Source: CAYLPJ01 sp964385465
Lineage (GTDB): Bacteria; Planctomycetota; Phycisphaerae; SM23-33
Direction of reading: 5' to 3'
Length of the DNA: 64,000 nt
Assembly: GCA_964385465.1 (NCBI GenBank)
Contig: CAYLPJ010000004.1
Span: 1-64,000 of the forward strand
Shown here: positions 48,712 to 58,151 of the stretch, one piece after another
Numbering within the stretch: position 1 is the first letter of the stretch
Layout of the letters: every line of letters starts with the position of its first letter
The notes under the pieces: model-generated
The model's database searches: none
Told to the model about the DNA's origin: nothing
Seen by the model: the letters and a program-made list of their open reading frames with translations, nothing else
Position numbers and translations under genes: made by a program

Positions 48712-51573
48712 ATGAAACACCATGCATTGTGGATCGCCGTCGCGTGCCTCGCCGCCGCGGCCGGGGCACGTGCAGCCGCGTCCCGGCCCGGCCGGGCCCG
48801 GTCATCCGGAAGGGAGATTCCCATCGGCGCCAAGGTGGACATCCTGGTGGTGGGCGGCAACGAGGGCGGCCTGGCCGCGGCGTGGAAGGCCGCGCAGCTC
48901 GGCTCGAACGTGTTCGTGGCCTGCGGGCAGTTTTTCTTCAGCGACGAGGTGTCGGGCAAGGCACGCTACTGGCTGGATGCCGGCGCCGCCCCGCGGTCGG
49001 AGTTCGGCAAGGCCTTGCTGGCCGGTCGCGGCGAGGACCCGCCGGAGCTGGCGCCCGCGCGGTACAAGCGGACCATCGAGGACCTGCTGACCGAGGCCGG
49101 CGTGGCCTTCCACTATACGACCCAGCCGGCCGGGGTGCTCGTCGATGACGCCGGCGCCGTCTGCGGGGCCGTGCTGGCCAACAAGGCCGGCGTCCAGGCC
49201 GTGGTTGCCAAGGTCGTCATCGACGCGACCCCCACCGCCGCCCTGGCCCGCATGGCCGGGGCGGAGACGACCGCCTGGGACACCCGCGAGGTGACCGTCA
49301 GGCGGGTGCTGTACGGCCGATCCGTGTCCGACGGCCGACGGATCGGCAAGTTCTGCGAGTACTCCGTCACCGCGGCGATGCCCACGGGAAGCTGGCCCCA
49401 GCGCTGCCGCGCCGAGGTCCTGCTCCGGGAGAAGCATAACCCGGTGCGGGACAACCGCGCCCACGCCCACCTGATGCACATGATCGAGCCGACGTGCATC
49501 CTCCCCGCCGACGGCGAGATCGCCGCCGAGTGGCCCGGCGCGGACAAGCTGGATCTCCGCATCTGCCGCCCCCGGGGGGTCGAGGGCCTCCTGGTGGTCA
49601 GCCAGTCGGCCGCCGTGTCCCGGCAACTGGCGCCGCGCCTGACCCGCCCGATCGCCCTGGCGGACCTCGGGGAGCGCGTCGGCGTCGAGGCCCACCGATC
49701 GGCCTCGGGTCGCGAGATGCCGCCCGCCCCGGGCGTGCGGACGACGCCGCCGGGCGCGGACGCCGTCGGCGGGGACGTCCGCGAGATCCTCACGGGGCAT
49801 CGGCCCTACCGCCGGGCGGGCCTCGGCACGGTGGGCCAGGGCGAGACGGGGGTGGACGTCTGGGGGCGGTACGACGTGATCGTGGTCGGCGGCGGCACGG
49901 CCGGGGCGCCGGCTGCGATCGCCGCGGCCCAAGGCGGGGCGCGGGTGTTGGTCATCGAGATGCTCGGGCACCTCGGCGGCAACATGGAGTTGGGCACGCC
50001 GGGCTACTGGAAGGGCTACCGTCACGGCTTCAACCAACGGAAGCTCCGCGCCGGCGGGCTGTTCGCCGAGCTGCGCGCCGCCGGGGCGGACATCTGGTAC
50101 AACACGCTGGCCTGCGGGACCGTCAACGAAGGCGACCGCGTCAGCGGCGTGGTGGTCGCCACGCCGCTGGGGCGCGGGGCCGCCATGGGGCGCGTGATCA
50201 TCGACGCCACCGGCGATGCCGACGTCTGCGCCGCCGCCGGCGCCGAGTTCGCCTTCCTCAACGACGGCGACCTCTGCGTGCAGGAGGACTCGTTCCGCGA
50301 CCTCGGCCTCTACGCCAACGTCCTGCCCCTGGACCCCGCCGACGCCCACAGCCTGACCATGCACCACGTCCTCGCGCGACGCCGAGCCGAACGCGACCTG
50401 TGGGATTTCTACACCATGGTCGGCATGCGAGAGAGCCGCCTCATCCGCGGCGACCACGTCATTGACGTGGTCGATCAGATCCTCGGCCGCACGTATCGCG
50501 ACCTGGTCTCCGTGTCGCAGTCGGCGTACGACCCGCACGGCTACCACAACAGCGACGAGGTCTACGCCGGCCTCATGCCCCCCACCAAGCACGAGACGAA
50601 GCCGGGGTTCATCACCTACATCCCGCTGCGGTCGCTGCTGCCCAAGGGCCTGGAGGGGCTGATGGTTGTCGGACGCTGCCACTCGGTCACCCACGACGTG
50701 CAGGCCTCCGTCCGCATGAACCCGGACATGATCAACGAGGGCTACGCCGCCGGGCGCGTCGCCGCCGCGGCCGTGCGGGCCGGCAAGCCGCTCCGCGAGG
50801 TGGACCTCGACCCCGTGCAGGATCACCTGGCGGAGATCGGAAACATCTCGGCCGAGGACCGCAAGCACCGCTGCGCGGACACGCCCGAGCCGACGGACGC
50901 CGAGATCGCCGCCGCCGCGGAGGACCTCTCCGAGAAGCGCAACCTGGCCCTGGTCGCCCGCGGCGGCCCCCGCAGCCTGCCGCCCCTGCGGGAGTCCTTC
51001 GCAAAGCGCCCCACGCCGGCCAAGGCCAAGGCTCTCTGCCTGCTGGGCGACACGACGGCGGTCGAGTACCTCACCGGCTGGCTGGAGGAGCAGTCCCTCC
51101 CCGGCAGGCAGCCCTACGACTGGGATGGCTTCCTCAGCGTGCCCGAGGTCGATGCGGTGATGTGGCTTCTCGGGGCGGCCGGGGACCCGCGCGCCGTCGA
51201 CGCCCTGGTCACCAAGCTCGACCGCTGCACCGCCGAGCCGGGACACTTCGGCCACGTCCGCGCCGTGACCACCGCCCTCGGACGCATCGGCAGCCGCGAA
51301 GCCGCGCCGGCCCTGCACCGCTTCCTCGGCCGCGACGGCGTGGCCGGACACGTGGACGCCAACGGCGACCCGCGAACCCTCAAGGCCGACCGCTTCGCCA
51401 AGGCGTTCGTCGAGTTGCACGCCGCGGCCGCGCTGGTTCGCTGCGGGGACCACCAGGGCCTCGGCCGGCGGATTCTCACCGGATACCTGGACGACTGGCG
51501 CGGCGTCTGCGCCCGTTTCGCCGGCTACGTCCTCGCCGAGGCCGGGCACCTGCCGGCTTCGGCCGGGCCGTGA
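48712..51573 (+). CDS. Secreted double FAD-dependent oxidoreductase with HEAT-like C-terminus
   Basis: This 953-aa protein has a signal peptide (MKHHALWIAVACLAAAAGARAAA). The first FAD_oxidored-type module starts with VDILVVGGNEGGLAAAWKA (about residues 42-60) and is short and probably degenerate. The second starts with YDVIVVGGGTAGAPAAIAAA (about 386-405) and retains LGGNMELG and RVIIDATGDADVCAAAGAE, typical of an intact FAD domain. Residues about 765-950 form HEAT/PBS-lyase-like helical repeats (DAVMWLLGAAGDPRAVDALV). It lies 23 bp after paralogue C. Oxidation of a sugar or glycoside is inferred from context; family members are largely uncharacterised. Confidence 0.82.
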   Translation: MKHHALWIAVACLAAAAGARAAASRPGRARSSGREIPIGAKVDILVVGGNEGGLAAAWKAAQLGSNVFVACGQFFFSDEVSGKARYWLDAGAAPRSEFGKALLAGRGEDPPELAPARYKRTIEDLLTEAGVAFHYTTQPAGVLVDDAGAVCGAVLANKAGVQAVVAKVVIDATPTAALARMAGAETTAWDTREVTVRRVLYGRSVSDGRRIGKFCEYSVTAAMPTGSWPQRCRAEVLLREKHNPVRDNRAHAHLMHMIEPTCILPADGEIAAEWPGADKLDLRICRPRGVEGLLVVSQSAAVSRQLAPRLTRPIALADLGERVGVEAHRSASGREMPPAPGVRTTPPGADAVGGDVREILTGHRPYRRAGLGTVGQGETGVDVWGRYDVIVVGGGTAGAPAAIAAAQGGARVLVIEMLGHLGGNMELGTPGYWKGYRHGFNQRKLRAGGLFAELRAAGADIWYNTLACGTVNEGDRVSGVVVATPLGRGAAMGRVIIDATGDADVCAAAGAEFAFLNDGDLCVQEDSFRDLGLYANVLPLDPADAHSLTMHHVLARRRAERDLWDFYTMVGMRESRLIRGDHVIDVVDQILGRTYRDLVSVSQSAYDPHGYHNSDEVYAGLMPPTKHETKPGFITYIPLRSLLPKGLEGLMVVGRCHSVTHDVQASVRMNPDMINEGYAAGRVAAAAVRAGKPLREVDLDPVQDHLAEIGNISAEDRKHRCADTPEPTDAEIAAAAEDLSEKRNLALVARGGPRSLPPLRESFAKRPTPAKAKALCLLGDTTAVEYLTGWLEEQSLPGRQPYDWDGFLSVPEVDAVMWLLGAAGDPRAVDALVTKLDRCTAEPGHFGHVRAVTTALGRIGSREAAPALHRFLGRDGVAGHVDANGDPRTLKADRFAKAFVELHAAAALVRCGDHQGLGRRILTGYLDDWRGVCARFAGYVLAEAGHLPASAGP

Positions 51574-51610
51574 ACGCCAACCCACCCGCTGCACCGAAGG
51601 AGCGCACCGC

Positions 51611-53791
51611 ATGACCGACGAACGCCCCGCCGACCGCACGCTGCATGTCGGCGACTGCACGGTTGCCCTGACCGAAGCCGGACCCGCCGGGCCGGGCATC
51701 CGCGAAGTGCGGGTCGGCGAGACCGTCCTTCGCAGCGGCGCCCGGCCAATGTTCGTCGAGGTCCGCAATCCGTGGGGCGTCGAGCTGTGCAATCTGCGGG
51801 CCGGGGCCGCCGCGCCACTGGACGACGGCGGCACGGCCGTCTCCTTCACCGGCGACCGCCGCGAGGGCGGGCCCATGGAGTGGATGTGCCACGAGGTCCG
51901 CAACCGCGTGAACACCGCCGACTGGTCGCGCCCTGCCGCCCCGGCCGAGGGCACACGGCTGACGCTGGAGCTCCGCCCGGTCGCCCGGACGCTGGGAGCG
52001 TTCTCGCTTGCCGGCTTCAGCTACCGCTACGTGTACGAGAGCCCGGACATCCCCGTCTACAAGCTGCTGGACCGCGGGACGTGGGAGATCGGCGGTGCGG
52101 CGGCGGGCAACACCATCTGGCTGCCGCAGGGCCACGGCCCGAGCGTGTTCACCTTCGCCGGGGCCGACGACCGCTACTCGACGGAGTGGTACCTGCCGAC
52201 GATCTCCCAGCCGAACATCTTCCAGTTCATGCCGCTCCAGACCGGCATGCAGGGCTTCACGCTGCTCAGCCACCGCGAGGGGGCGCTGGCGACCTGGCCG
52301 ACGGAGGTCGCCCACGTCCGCACGCTGATCGAGAAACGCCGCGGCGAGACGGTCCTTCCACACTTCCACGAGCACTGCGGCGACCTGGCCGGGGCGTTCC
52401 GCACCTCGCCGGTGGAGGTGCTCTTCTGCGAAGGCGAGATGGACCGCCCGGACGTTCTGAACCTCCACCACGAGGTCCGCGAGCTGGTCTGCGACACGCT
52501 CCACGAGCAGATCGGCATGCGACGGGAGCGGATCACCACCTACGGCGTGATGGAAGAATGGGGCCCGGCAGACCTGGCCCACTACCGCGCCAGCGGCCTG
52601 GAGAAGCTCGCCGACGCCGGCTGCCGGACCGTCATGCTCGCCAACCACTTCCAGAACGACATGAACACCTACGGCCTGAGCAACATGTGTTGCACCGTGG
52701 ACCTCAAGGTCGCCGAGTCCGTCGGCGAGGACAACCTCCGCGCCCTCTGCGAGGCCGCTCGGGCCCGCGGCGTGGCCGTGGAGATGTGGGGCAACACGTC
52801 GATCTCCACCACGACCGAACGCTTCAGCCACCGCCAGGGCCCCGGGGGGCGCATCGACTTCCTCCCGCTGGCAGGCTCGATCATGGAGGCGCTCGCCGAC
52901 GACCCGCAGGCGTTCGTCCGGAACCCCTCCGGCGCGATCGAGGCCGACCACTACACGCCGCGGTTCTGCCTGCTGAACCTCCGCAGCGACGCCGTCCGGG
53001 GCTACTGGATGAAGCGATGGCGGGACGCCCACGACCGCCTCGGGCTCGGGGGCATCTTCCTGGACTCCAGCTTCAACCTGTCCAGCGACAAGTTCCACTG
53101 GGTCTACCGCCCCCGGGGCCATGCCCGCGGCGCGACCGACGACCAGGTAACCGACCCCGACGCCGGGCGACCCGATCCCGAGCCGCCGTCGGCCATCCTG
53201 TCGCAGTACCACGCCCACCTCTCGCTGATGGTCGAAATGCAGCGGGCGGGATACACCTACTCCGGCGAGGACCGCGGCGTCTTCGGGCTCAGCCGCACCG
53301 GCGGCAGCGGCGCCCAGCGGGCCGACAGCCTCGCCCTCTGGCCGGACTGCTTCTGCGGCTTCGACCCCCAGCAGATCGCCGAGGCCGGGCTCGACCCCGA
53401 CGACGTGTTCTTCCGCGGCCTGGCCTACCGGATGATGTGGTACCTCCGCTGGAGCCCGCAGCGCGACGAGCTGAGCTGGACCGGCCGCGATGCCCGGGAG
53501 CCGCTCAACGCCCCCACCGACGGCCAACTCGCCCTGCTGCGGACGTTCCACGCCGTCGCCGACCGGATGCGCCGCCGCACCGTCCTGCCCGGCGAGGCCG
53601 GCGTGCTCTACCGCAGCGGCGACGACCGCGTGCTCTGGGCGTTCGAGGCGATGCCGTTGCGCCTGGGCCGCCCGGCGTCCGTCGAGAACGTGGCGACCGG
53701 CGACGCCGGGGAGACCGCCACCCTCCCCGCCGAGCCGCGAACCGTCTACGCCTGGAGCGGGACCGACGCGCGGATCGCCCCGCCGGCGTGA
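51611..53791 (+). CDS. Cytoplasmic GH36/clan GH-D-like putative glycosidase
   Basis: This 726-aa protein has no signal peptide. A beta-rich N-terminal half (about 1-250) is followed by a TIM-barrel-like domain with LEKLADAGCRTVMLANHF, RARGVAVEMWGNTSIS, and LGGIFLDSSFNLSS, in which D485 is a candidate nucleophile as in alpha-galactosidase-like enzymes. A small beta domain closes the protein. Similarity to GH36/GH31-type barrels is judged by eye and the exact family is uncertain. AAGGAG lies nine bases upstream, 37 bp after the FAD gene, making it the last gene of the operon. It probably acts on imported oligosaccharides, unlike its exported neighbours. Confidence 0.7.
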   Translation: MTDERPADRTLHVGDCTVALTEAGPAGPGIREVRVGETVLRSGARPMFVEVRNPWGVELCNLRAGAAAPLDDGGTAVSFTGDRREGGPMEWMCHEVRNRVNTADWSRPAAPAEGTRLTLELRPVARTLGAFSLAGFSYRYVYESPDIPVYKLLDRGTWEIGGAAAGNTIWLPQGHGPSVFTFAGADDRYSTEWYLPTISQPNIFQFMPLQTGMQGFTLLSHREGALATWPTEVAHVRTLIEKRRGETVLPHFHEHCGDLAGAFRTSPVEVLFCEGEMDRPDVLNLHHEVRELVCDTLHEQIGMRRERITTYGVMEEWGPADLAHYRASGLEKLADAGCRTVMLANHFQNDMNTYGLSNMCCTVDLKVAESVGEDNLRALCEAARARGVAVEMWGNTSISTTTERFSHRQGPGGRIDFLPLAGSIMEALADDPQAFVRNPSGAIEADHYTPRFCLLNLRSDAVRGYWMKRWRDAHDRLGLGGIFLDSSFNLSSDKFHWVYRPRGHARGATDDQVTDPDAGRPDPEPPSAILSQYHAHLSLMVEMQRAGYTYSGEDRGVFGLSRTGGSGAQRADSLALWPDCFCGFDPQQIAEAGLDPDDVFFRGLAYRMMWYLRWSPQRDELSWTGRDAREPLNAPTDGQLALLRTFHAVADRMRRRTVLPGEAGVLYRSGDDRVLWAFEAMPLRLGRPASVENVATGDAGETATLPAEPRTVYAWSGTDARIAPPA

Positions 53792-53804
53792 ACCGGCCCG
53801 GGGC
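53777..53804. terminator. Hairpin across the convergent stop codons
   Basis: A GC-only hairpin spans the 13-bp gap between two convergent genes. G77-G82 (GCCCCG) pairs with CGGGGC at 53799-53804, a two-base bulge CC follows, and CCGG pairs with CCGG around the loop CGTGAA. It lacks a T tract. It may end transcription from both sides. Confidence 0.4.
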
Positions 53805-55928
53805 TCAGCGAATCACCAGCACCGCGTCACCGGTGTGGCCGGACGGGGGTTGCCACACCCAGCGACCGGCGGGGTCGGTCTCGACGGGGCGCGGGGGCTC
53901 GGCGAGGCCGGTGCGGGGGTTGAAGGCGATCCGTTCCAGCGCCGTCGACGGGGGCAATCCGGACAGTTCCACCGGATACGCCGTGGGAACGTAGACGAGC
54001 CACAGCCCCTCGCCGGTGGCGGCCGCTTGCGGGCCGTGGGCGTCCGGCGTGCCGAAGACCGGGCCGTCGCCCGCCCACGCGGGGGCCTGCACTTCGGCGA
54101 CGTGCTCCCACCCGGCCGGGTCGAGGACGATCACATCGCCGGGCCAGCCGACGTCGGGCCGGGCCCACCGCCAGGATGCATCGGTGACGACATCGCGCAG
54201 GGTCCCGTCGGTCAACTCGACCGACAGGTGGGCCAGCAGCCCCTCTCCTTCGGTGACGGCCTCGCCGTCGAAGCGGATCAGGATGCGGTTCCGCCCGGCG
54301 CGGAGGTATTCCCCCGCCGCCGGCAGCAGCCTCGCCGCGGCGTGCTCCTCGCGGTAGTCCAGCTTGTTCGTGCGGACGACCATCTGCCCGTTGATCGTCA
54401 GCCCCCGGGCCGCGCCGCACGCCAGCCGCATCGCCGCGCGGCGGACGCCCGCGTCCTCGGGCAGGTCGAACGTCGCGCCCAGCAGCGTCATTCGCTGCTC
54501 GCCGCGCGGCGGCCGGATCCACTTCGCCCCCGTCTGCCTGATCGGCTCCAGCGGCGGGTCGGCGAAACGCGCGTTGCCGACCGGGCGCAGCTTCGTCCAC
54601 GGCAGGGACTGGAGGAACCGTTTGCACGCCCCCAATTGCCTGGATGCCTCGTGGTTCATGGCCACGTCCCACGGCGTGGTGCCCCAGTTGAACCCGTGCG
54701 GCGATGGGCCGAACGGCTTGCCCTCGCGGTTCACCTGCCAGATGCCGTTGGCCCCGTAGGTGTGGCCGGCGGCGCCGGCGAGCATGGTCGTCCAGAACTG
54801 GTGGCGCTGGAGCGGATCGTCGAAGTTGCCCTCGGCCCATAGCCACTGGTAGTTGCCCTCGGCGAGGATCATCGGCGCCCGGTGGACGGCCCGGTGCCTG
54901 GCCCGGAACCACTCGAGGCCGCACTGGACGGACGACAGCCCCGAGTGTCCGGTCTGCATGAAGTACATATCCAGCAGCGAGTCGTCGTCGAGCACGTGGA
55001 GGCTGCCGATGTTGTGGGTGCCCAGCACGCGGTCGAAGGGATCGGCAGCCTGGACGTAGCGGGCGGTCTCGGTCCAGGCGGCGCGGAGGGCGTCGGGCTC
55101 GGTGGGAATCACCGGCTCGAGCCCGGCGCGGTGCTTGCGGGGCTTGCCTCCGCCGGCGTTGATCTCCCCGCCGAGGCACCACACCACCGGCAGGGCCGAC
55201 CACCGGGCGATCAGCTCCCGCCAGTGCCGCTGCATCTTCTCCGGGCCCATCAGCGGCATGTGCTGGTGCCAGGCGCCGACGATGCACGGGATCAGCCCCT
55301 CCTCGACGAGGTACAGGATCCGCTCGTCGGCCCGGTCGAAGTACTCCGGGCGGACCTCGCCGTAGCCGGCCGTCCACGCCTGCCCGGCCTCGTTGGCGCC
55401 CCGCGGGTCAAACGGCGGCATGTCCGGGTAGAGCCCGGCGACGATCTGCACGACGGTGAAGCCCTTGGCCTTGCGGTCGGCGGCAAGGGCCCGGAAGCCC
55501 TCGGGCCATGGCAGCCGGCCGCACAGCCCCATCCACCATGTGTCGCCAAGCCAGAGAAGCGGCCTGCCGTCGGCGTGGACGAGGTGGCGGCGATCCTCGC
55601 CTACGCGCACCGGGCCGTGACGGTACAGCGGGTTCTCCCCGGTGTAGGGCACGACCTCGATCCGCCCCGCGGCTTCGCCGGGCCCGCCGCGCTCGCCCTC
55701 GCCAACGACCGCGTACCGATGCGCGCCGGTCCGCGGCGAGGCGTAGCGGACCTTCCACGCGCCCTCGGCGTCACGGAACGCGGGCACGACCCGTGCGACG
55801 CCCTCGGGGTCGGTAAACGCCACGGCCGGCCCGCCGCCGCCCGTGGCGGACGCCTCCGGGACGTCGAGCGTCAGCTCGATCACGCGATTGGCCTCGACAC
55901 AGCGAACGTCGGTGTGGGATTCGCCCAT
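53805..55928 (-). CDS. DUF5060/DUF4038 apiosidase-like glycosidase
   Basis: This 707-aa protein has an N-terminal DUF5060-like beta domain (about 1-105) and a DUF4038/apiosidase-like barrel starting at HADGRPLLWLGDTWWMGL and KGFTVVQIVAGLYPDMPPFD. WCLGGEINA (E255) and ILAEGNYQWL (E357) are the likely acid/base and nucleophile. The C-terminal part has a jelly-roll sugar-binding domain (GLTINGQMVVRTNKLDYREE) and a small sandwich. I chose the ATG at 55928 (GAGGA nine bases upstream); the in-frame ATG at 56033 would add an Arg-rich stretch with no signal peptide. Characterised DUF4038 relatives (GH140) release apiose from pectin; the true substrate here is unknown. It sits beside the GH51-like gene. 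Confidence 0.85.
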   Translation of the reverse strand: MGESHTDVRCVEANRVIELTLDVPEASATGGGGPAVAFTDPEGVARVVPAFRDAEGAWKVRYASPRTGAHRYAVVGEGERGGPGEAAGRIEVVPYTGENPLYRHGPVRVGEDRRHLVHADGRPLLWLGDTWWMGLCGRLPWPEGFRALAADRKAKGFTVVQIVAGLYPDMPPFDPRGANEAGQAWTAGYGEVRPEYFDRADERILYLVEEGLIPCIVGAWHQHMPLMGPEKMQRHWRELIARWSALPVVWCLGGEINAGGGKPRKHRAGLEPVIPTEPDALRAAWTETARYVQAADPFDRVLGTHNIGSLHVLDDDSLLDMYFMQTGHSGLSSVQCGLEWFRARHRAVHRAPMILAEGNYQWLWAEGNFDDPLQRHQFWTTMLAGAAGHTYGANGIWQVNREGKPFGPSPHGFNWGTTPWDVAMNHEASRQLGACKRFLQSLPWTKLRPVGNARFADPPLEPIRQTGAKWIRPPRGEQRMTLLGATFDLPEDAGVRRAAMRLACGAARGLTINGQMVVRTNKLDYREEHAAARLLPAAGEYLRAGRNRILIRFDGEAVTEGEGLLAHLSVELTDGTLRDVVTDASWRWARPDVGWPGDVIVLDPAGWEHVAEVQAPAWAGDGPVFGTPDAHGPQAAATGEGLWLVYVPTAYPVELSGLPPSTALERIAFNPRTGLAEPPRPVETDPAGRWVWQPPSGHTGDAVLVIR

Positions 55929-56102
55929 GGTTGCACATCCTCGAATTGCGGGGGAACGCCAGGGCCGACAGCGCCAGCCGCACGCCGACCGCGCGACCGA
56001 TGATAGCAACGCGCAGCGGCCACGGTTTACCACAACGCGTATTGCTCCGATTCATCTGCGCACCACACCGGTTGATCGCATCCGTGGGCTCCTCCGGGCA
56101 TG
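55929..56102 (-). other. Gap between two glycosidase genes, 174 bp
   Basis: The region is moderately AT-rich around 55995-56075. On the minus strand TATCAT lies at about 56003-55998, but it has no convincing -35 at the right distance. It may hold a weak internal promoter for the DUF4038 gene; I see no other feature. Confidence 0.3.
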
Positions 56103-57971
56103 TCACTCGGTCGGGTGCAGACGAAAATCGCTCAGCACCACCTTGCCGCCCTTGGCGACCGTGCCTTTGGGAAAGAAGAAGGTGATCTCGTTCTTGCCGG
56201 CGTCGGGATCGTAGACGAATGCGAACCGGTATGGGCGGGCATTGCCGCTGAGGGACGTCAAGGCGCCCCCGGCCTTCCCGGCGTCGGCGCCCGCCTGTCC
56301 GCCGCGGGTGCGGCCTGCATCGGGCAGGTGCACAACCATCCCGCCGGCGGGGTCGGCCTGGGCTTTGAAGGACAGCACGTACCGCCGCCCGGGCTCCAGC
56401 TTCAGGGCGGCGACGTTCATCTTCGCCACCGCCATCGGCTTGTCGCGGAGCTTGGCGAAGTCCACGGTGTAGGCCCCCGCCGCGTCCACGCGCGGCTGCC
56501 GCGTCGCGTACGGCGGGACCCACAGCGTGAAGAATGGCCGCACGGGAAACAGGCTTTCGGCCGCACCGCCTGGCGGGGCGAGGGGCTCCATCGCGGCCGG
56601 GGGTGCGATCAGCGTGACCGACCTGGCCGGCAGCTCGACGCGGGCGTCCTTGACGGGGGCGCGGCGGGCCAGCTCGGCGGAGACCGGCAGCTTCTCTTCG
56701 GGCGGGCAGGCGATGGTCCACGCGGCGGCGTTGTCGAAGCCCTCCTTCGGCAGGGCCAGCGTGCGGCCCTCGCCGCCGCGGTTGACGACGAACATCCGCA
56801 GCCCGCCCTCGCCGCCGGCGGTGAAGCCCAGGACGTCCTCGTCGTCCAGCGAGGTCGGCCGGAGCGTCTCGGCGCCGTGGAACGCCGCCCCCAGCAGCCG
56901 GAAGAGCCGGTAGGACGCCTTGGTCACGAGCTTCCCCGCCTCCTTGTCCCACTCGAACGTGCCGAACCGCCCGCCGTAGATCTGGTGGAAGCACGCCCGC
57001 TCGATCGCCTCGCGGTGCTCGACGATCCGGCAGTAGGACGCGCCGAGGAACAGCAGCTCGGCCCCGCGGTCCTTCCACTGCCGCAGGCCCTTCGTCCCGA
57101 TGTTCCACTCCGTCAGCCAGATCGGCTTGCCCGGGACGAGCTTCGTCAGCACCGCCACCGGCTCGGCGAAGAACGCCTCGGGGTGCAGCATCGCCTCGAC
57201 CGGCACGGGATCGCCCTTCTCCAGCTCGAAACCCTGCCCGCCGTAGTACTCGTGGAACACGGCCGCGTCGTACCATCCCTCCTTCGCCAGCGGGGCGTTC
57301 CATATCTTCTCGTAGTTGGCCGGGCGATCCAGCGGGGCGAAACACGCGCCGACCTTCAGCGCCGGGTCATGCGCCCGCAGCGCGGCGACCAGCGGCTTGC
57401 AGTAGCGGATGTACCCGGCCACGTCGTTCAGCGACCGGCCGTCCCAGTACGGTTCGTTGGCCAGCTCGATCGCCTGGACGTCGAGGCCCAGCTTCTCCAG
57501 GCGGTTCATGAGCGCGACGGTGCTCTCGGGAGTCTCCTCGTAGACGTTGAGCACCCAGATGGGCTCGACGCGGTAGCGGCGGCAGAGCGCGGCGAAGCCC
57601 TTCAGCCCGTAGCGGAGGCCCATCTTGCGGAAGATGCGAATCTGCTCGCCGGCCCATCGGGTCTTGTCGTTGGTCGGGTCGGAGAACGAGTCGGTTCGCC
57701 ACCGGTAGTTGTTGGCGATCGTGCCCCCGGGAAACCGCAGCCCGACGGCCTTGAGCTCGCGAACCCCCCTCTCGAACTCCGCCCCGCCGTAGGTGATCCC
57801 ACGGAACGCCATCGCCGCCAGAAGGTTGCTGTTGAACGTGTGCAGCCGCACAGGCATCGGCTCGGCCGGGTCCAATCGCGCGCGCAACGGCTCGGCCCCC
57901 GACGCGGCCAACACGCCGACCGCAAGCGCCCCCCCGACCGCACACCACCGCGCCACCGCGACCCAAGCCAT
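56103..57971 (-). CDS. Secreted GH51/GH-A-like glycosidase with sugar-binding C-terminus
   Basis: This 622-aa protein has a signal peptide (MAWVAVARWCAVGGALAVGVLAASGAE; ATG at 57971 with GGAGAGG upstream). The barrel starts with VGLRFPGGTIANNYRWRTDS, as in GH51-type arabinofuranosidases. AIELANEPYWDG (E173) and PIWLTEWNIGTKG (E288) mark the two catalytic Glu residues. Residues after about 470 look like a CBM4/9-type sandwich (AVAKMNVAALKLEPGRRYVL, ending VVLSDFRLHPTE). It lies 174 bp upstream of the DUF4038 gene on the same strand, so the two may be co-transcribed. The family assignment is tentative; GH39 or GH79 are alternatives. Confidence 0.78.
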   Translation of the reverse strand: MAWVAVARWCAVGGALAVGVLAASGAEPLRARLDPAEPMPVRLHTFNSNLLAAMAFRGITYGGAEFERGVRELKAVGLRFPGGTIANNYRWRTDSFSDPTNDKTRWAGEQIRIFRKMGLRYGLKGFAALCRRYRVEPIWVLNVYEETPESTVALMNRLEKLGLDVQAIELANEPYWDGRSLNDVAGYIRYCKPLVAALRAHDPALKVGACFAPLDRPANYEKIWNAPLAKEGWYDAAVFHEYYGGQGFELEKGDPVPVEAMLHPEAFFAEPVAVLTKLVPGKPIWLTEWNIGTKGLRQWKDRGAELLFLGASYCRIVEHREAIERACFHQIYGGRFGTFEWDKEAGKLVTKASYRLFRLLGAAFHGAETLRPTSLDDEDVLGFTAGGEGGLRMFVVNRGGEGRTLALPKEGFDNAAAWTIACPPEEKLPVSAELARRAPVKDARVELPARSVTLIAPPAAMEPLAPPGGAAESLFPVRPFFTLWVPPYATRQPRVDAAGAYTVDFAKLRDKPMAVAKMNVAALKLEPGRRYVLSFKAQADPAGGMVVHLPDAGRTRGGQAGADAGKAGGALTSLSGNARPYRFAFVYDPDAGKNEITFFFPKGTVAKGGKVVLSDFRLHPTE

Positions 57972-58072
57972 GCGCCCTCTCCTGCCTCGCCGACGACGAC
58001 CGGACTCCTGCCTCGGAATCATCCCCCGCCAGCCTACCGCCCGGCCCCCGATCAAGCAACGCGACGGGGCGA

Positions 58073-58101
58073 TTGCGGAACGGCGGCGCGGGGGATATGT
58101 T
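58073..58101 (+). promoter_or_regulatory. Weak sigma70-like promoter candidate
   Basis: TTGCGG (58073-58078), a 17-base spacer and TATGTT (58096-58101) face the small ORF and the FAD oxidoreductase. Three of six -35 bases and four of six -10 bases match consensus, with ideal spacing. This is a sequence match only. Confidence 0.3.
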
Positions 58102-58151
58102 CAAGCTTCGGCCGGATGGAACAACGCGATCGCCACCATGGAGTGCCCGCC

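Noticed and set aside
39542..51954. Minus-strand frames at 39542-41701, 41758-45804, 45470-48805 and 48802-51954
   Set aside because: These are shadows of the plus-strand operon. They show the same Arg/Gly/Val-rich composition and overlap the real genes fully.
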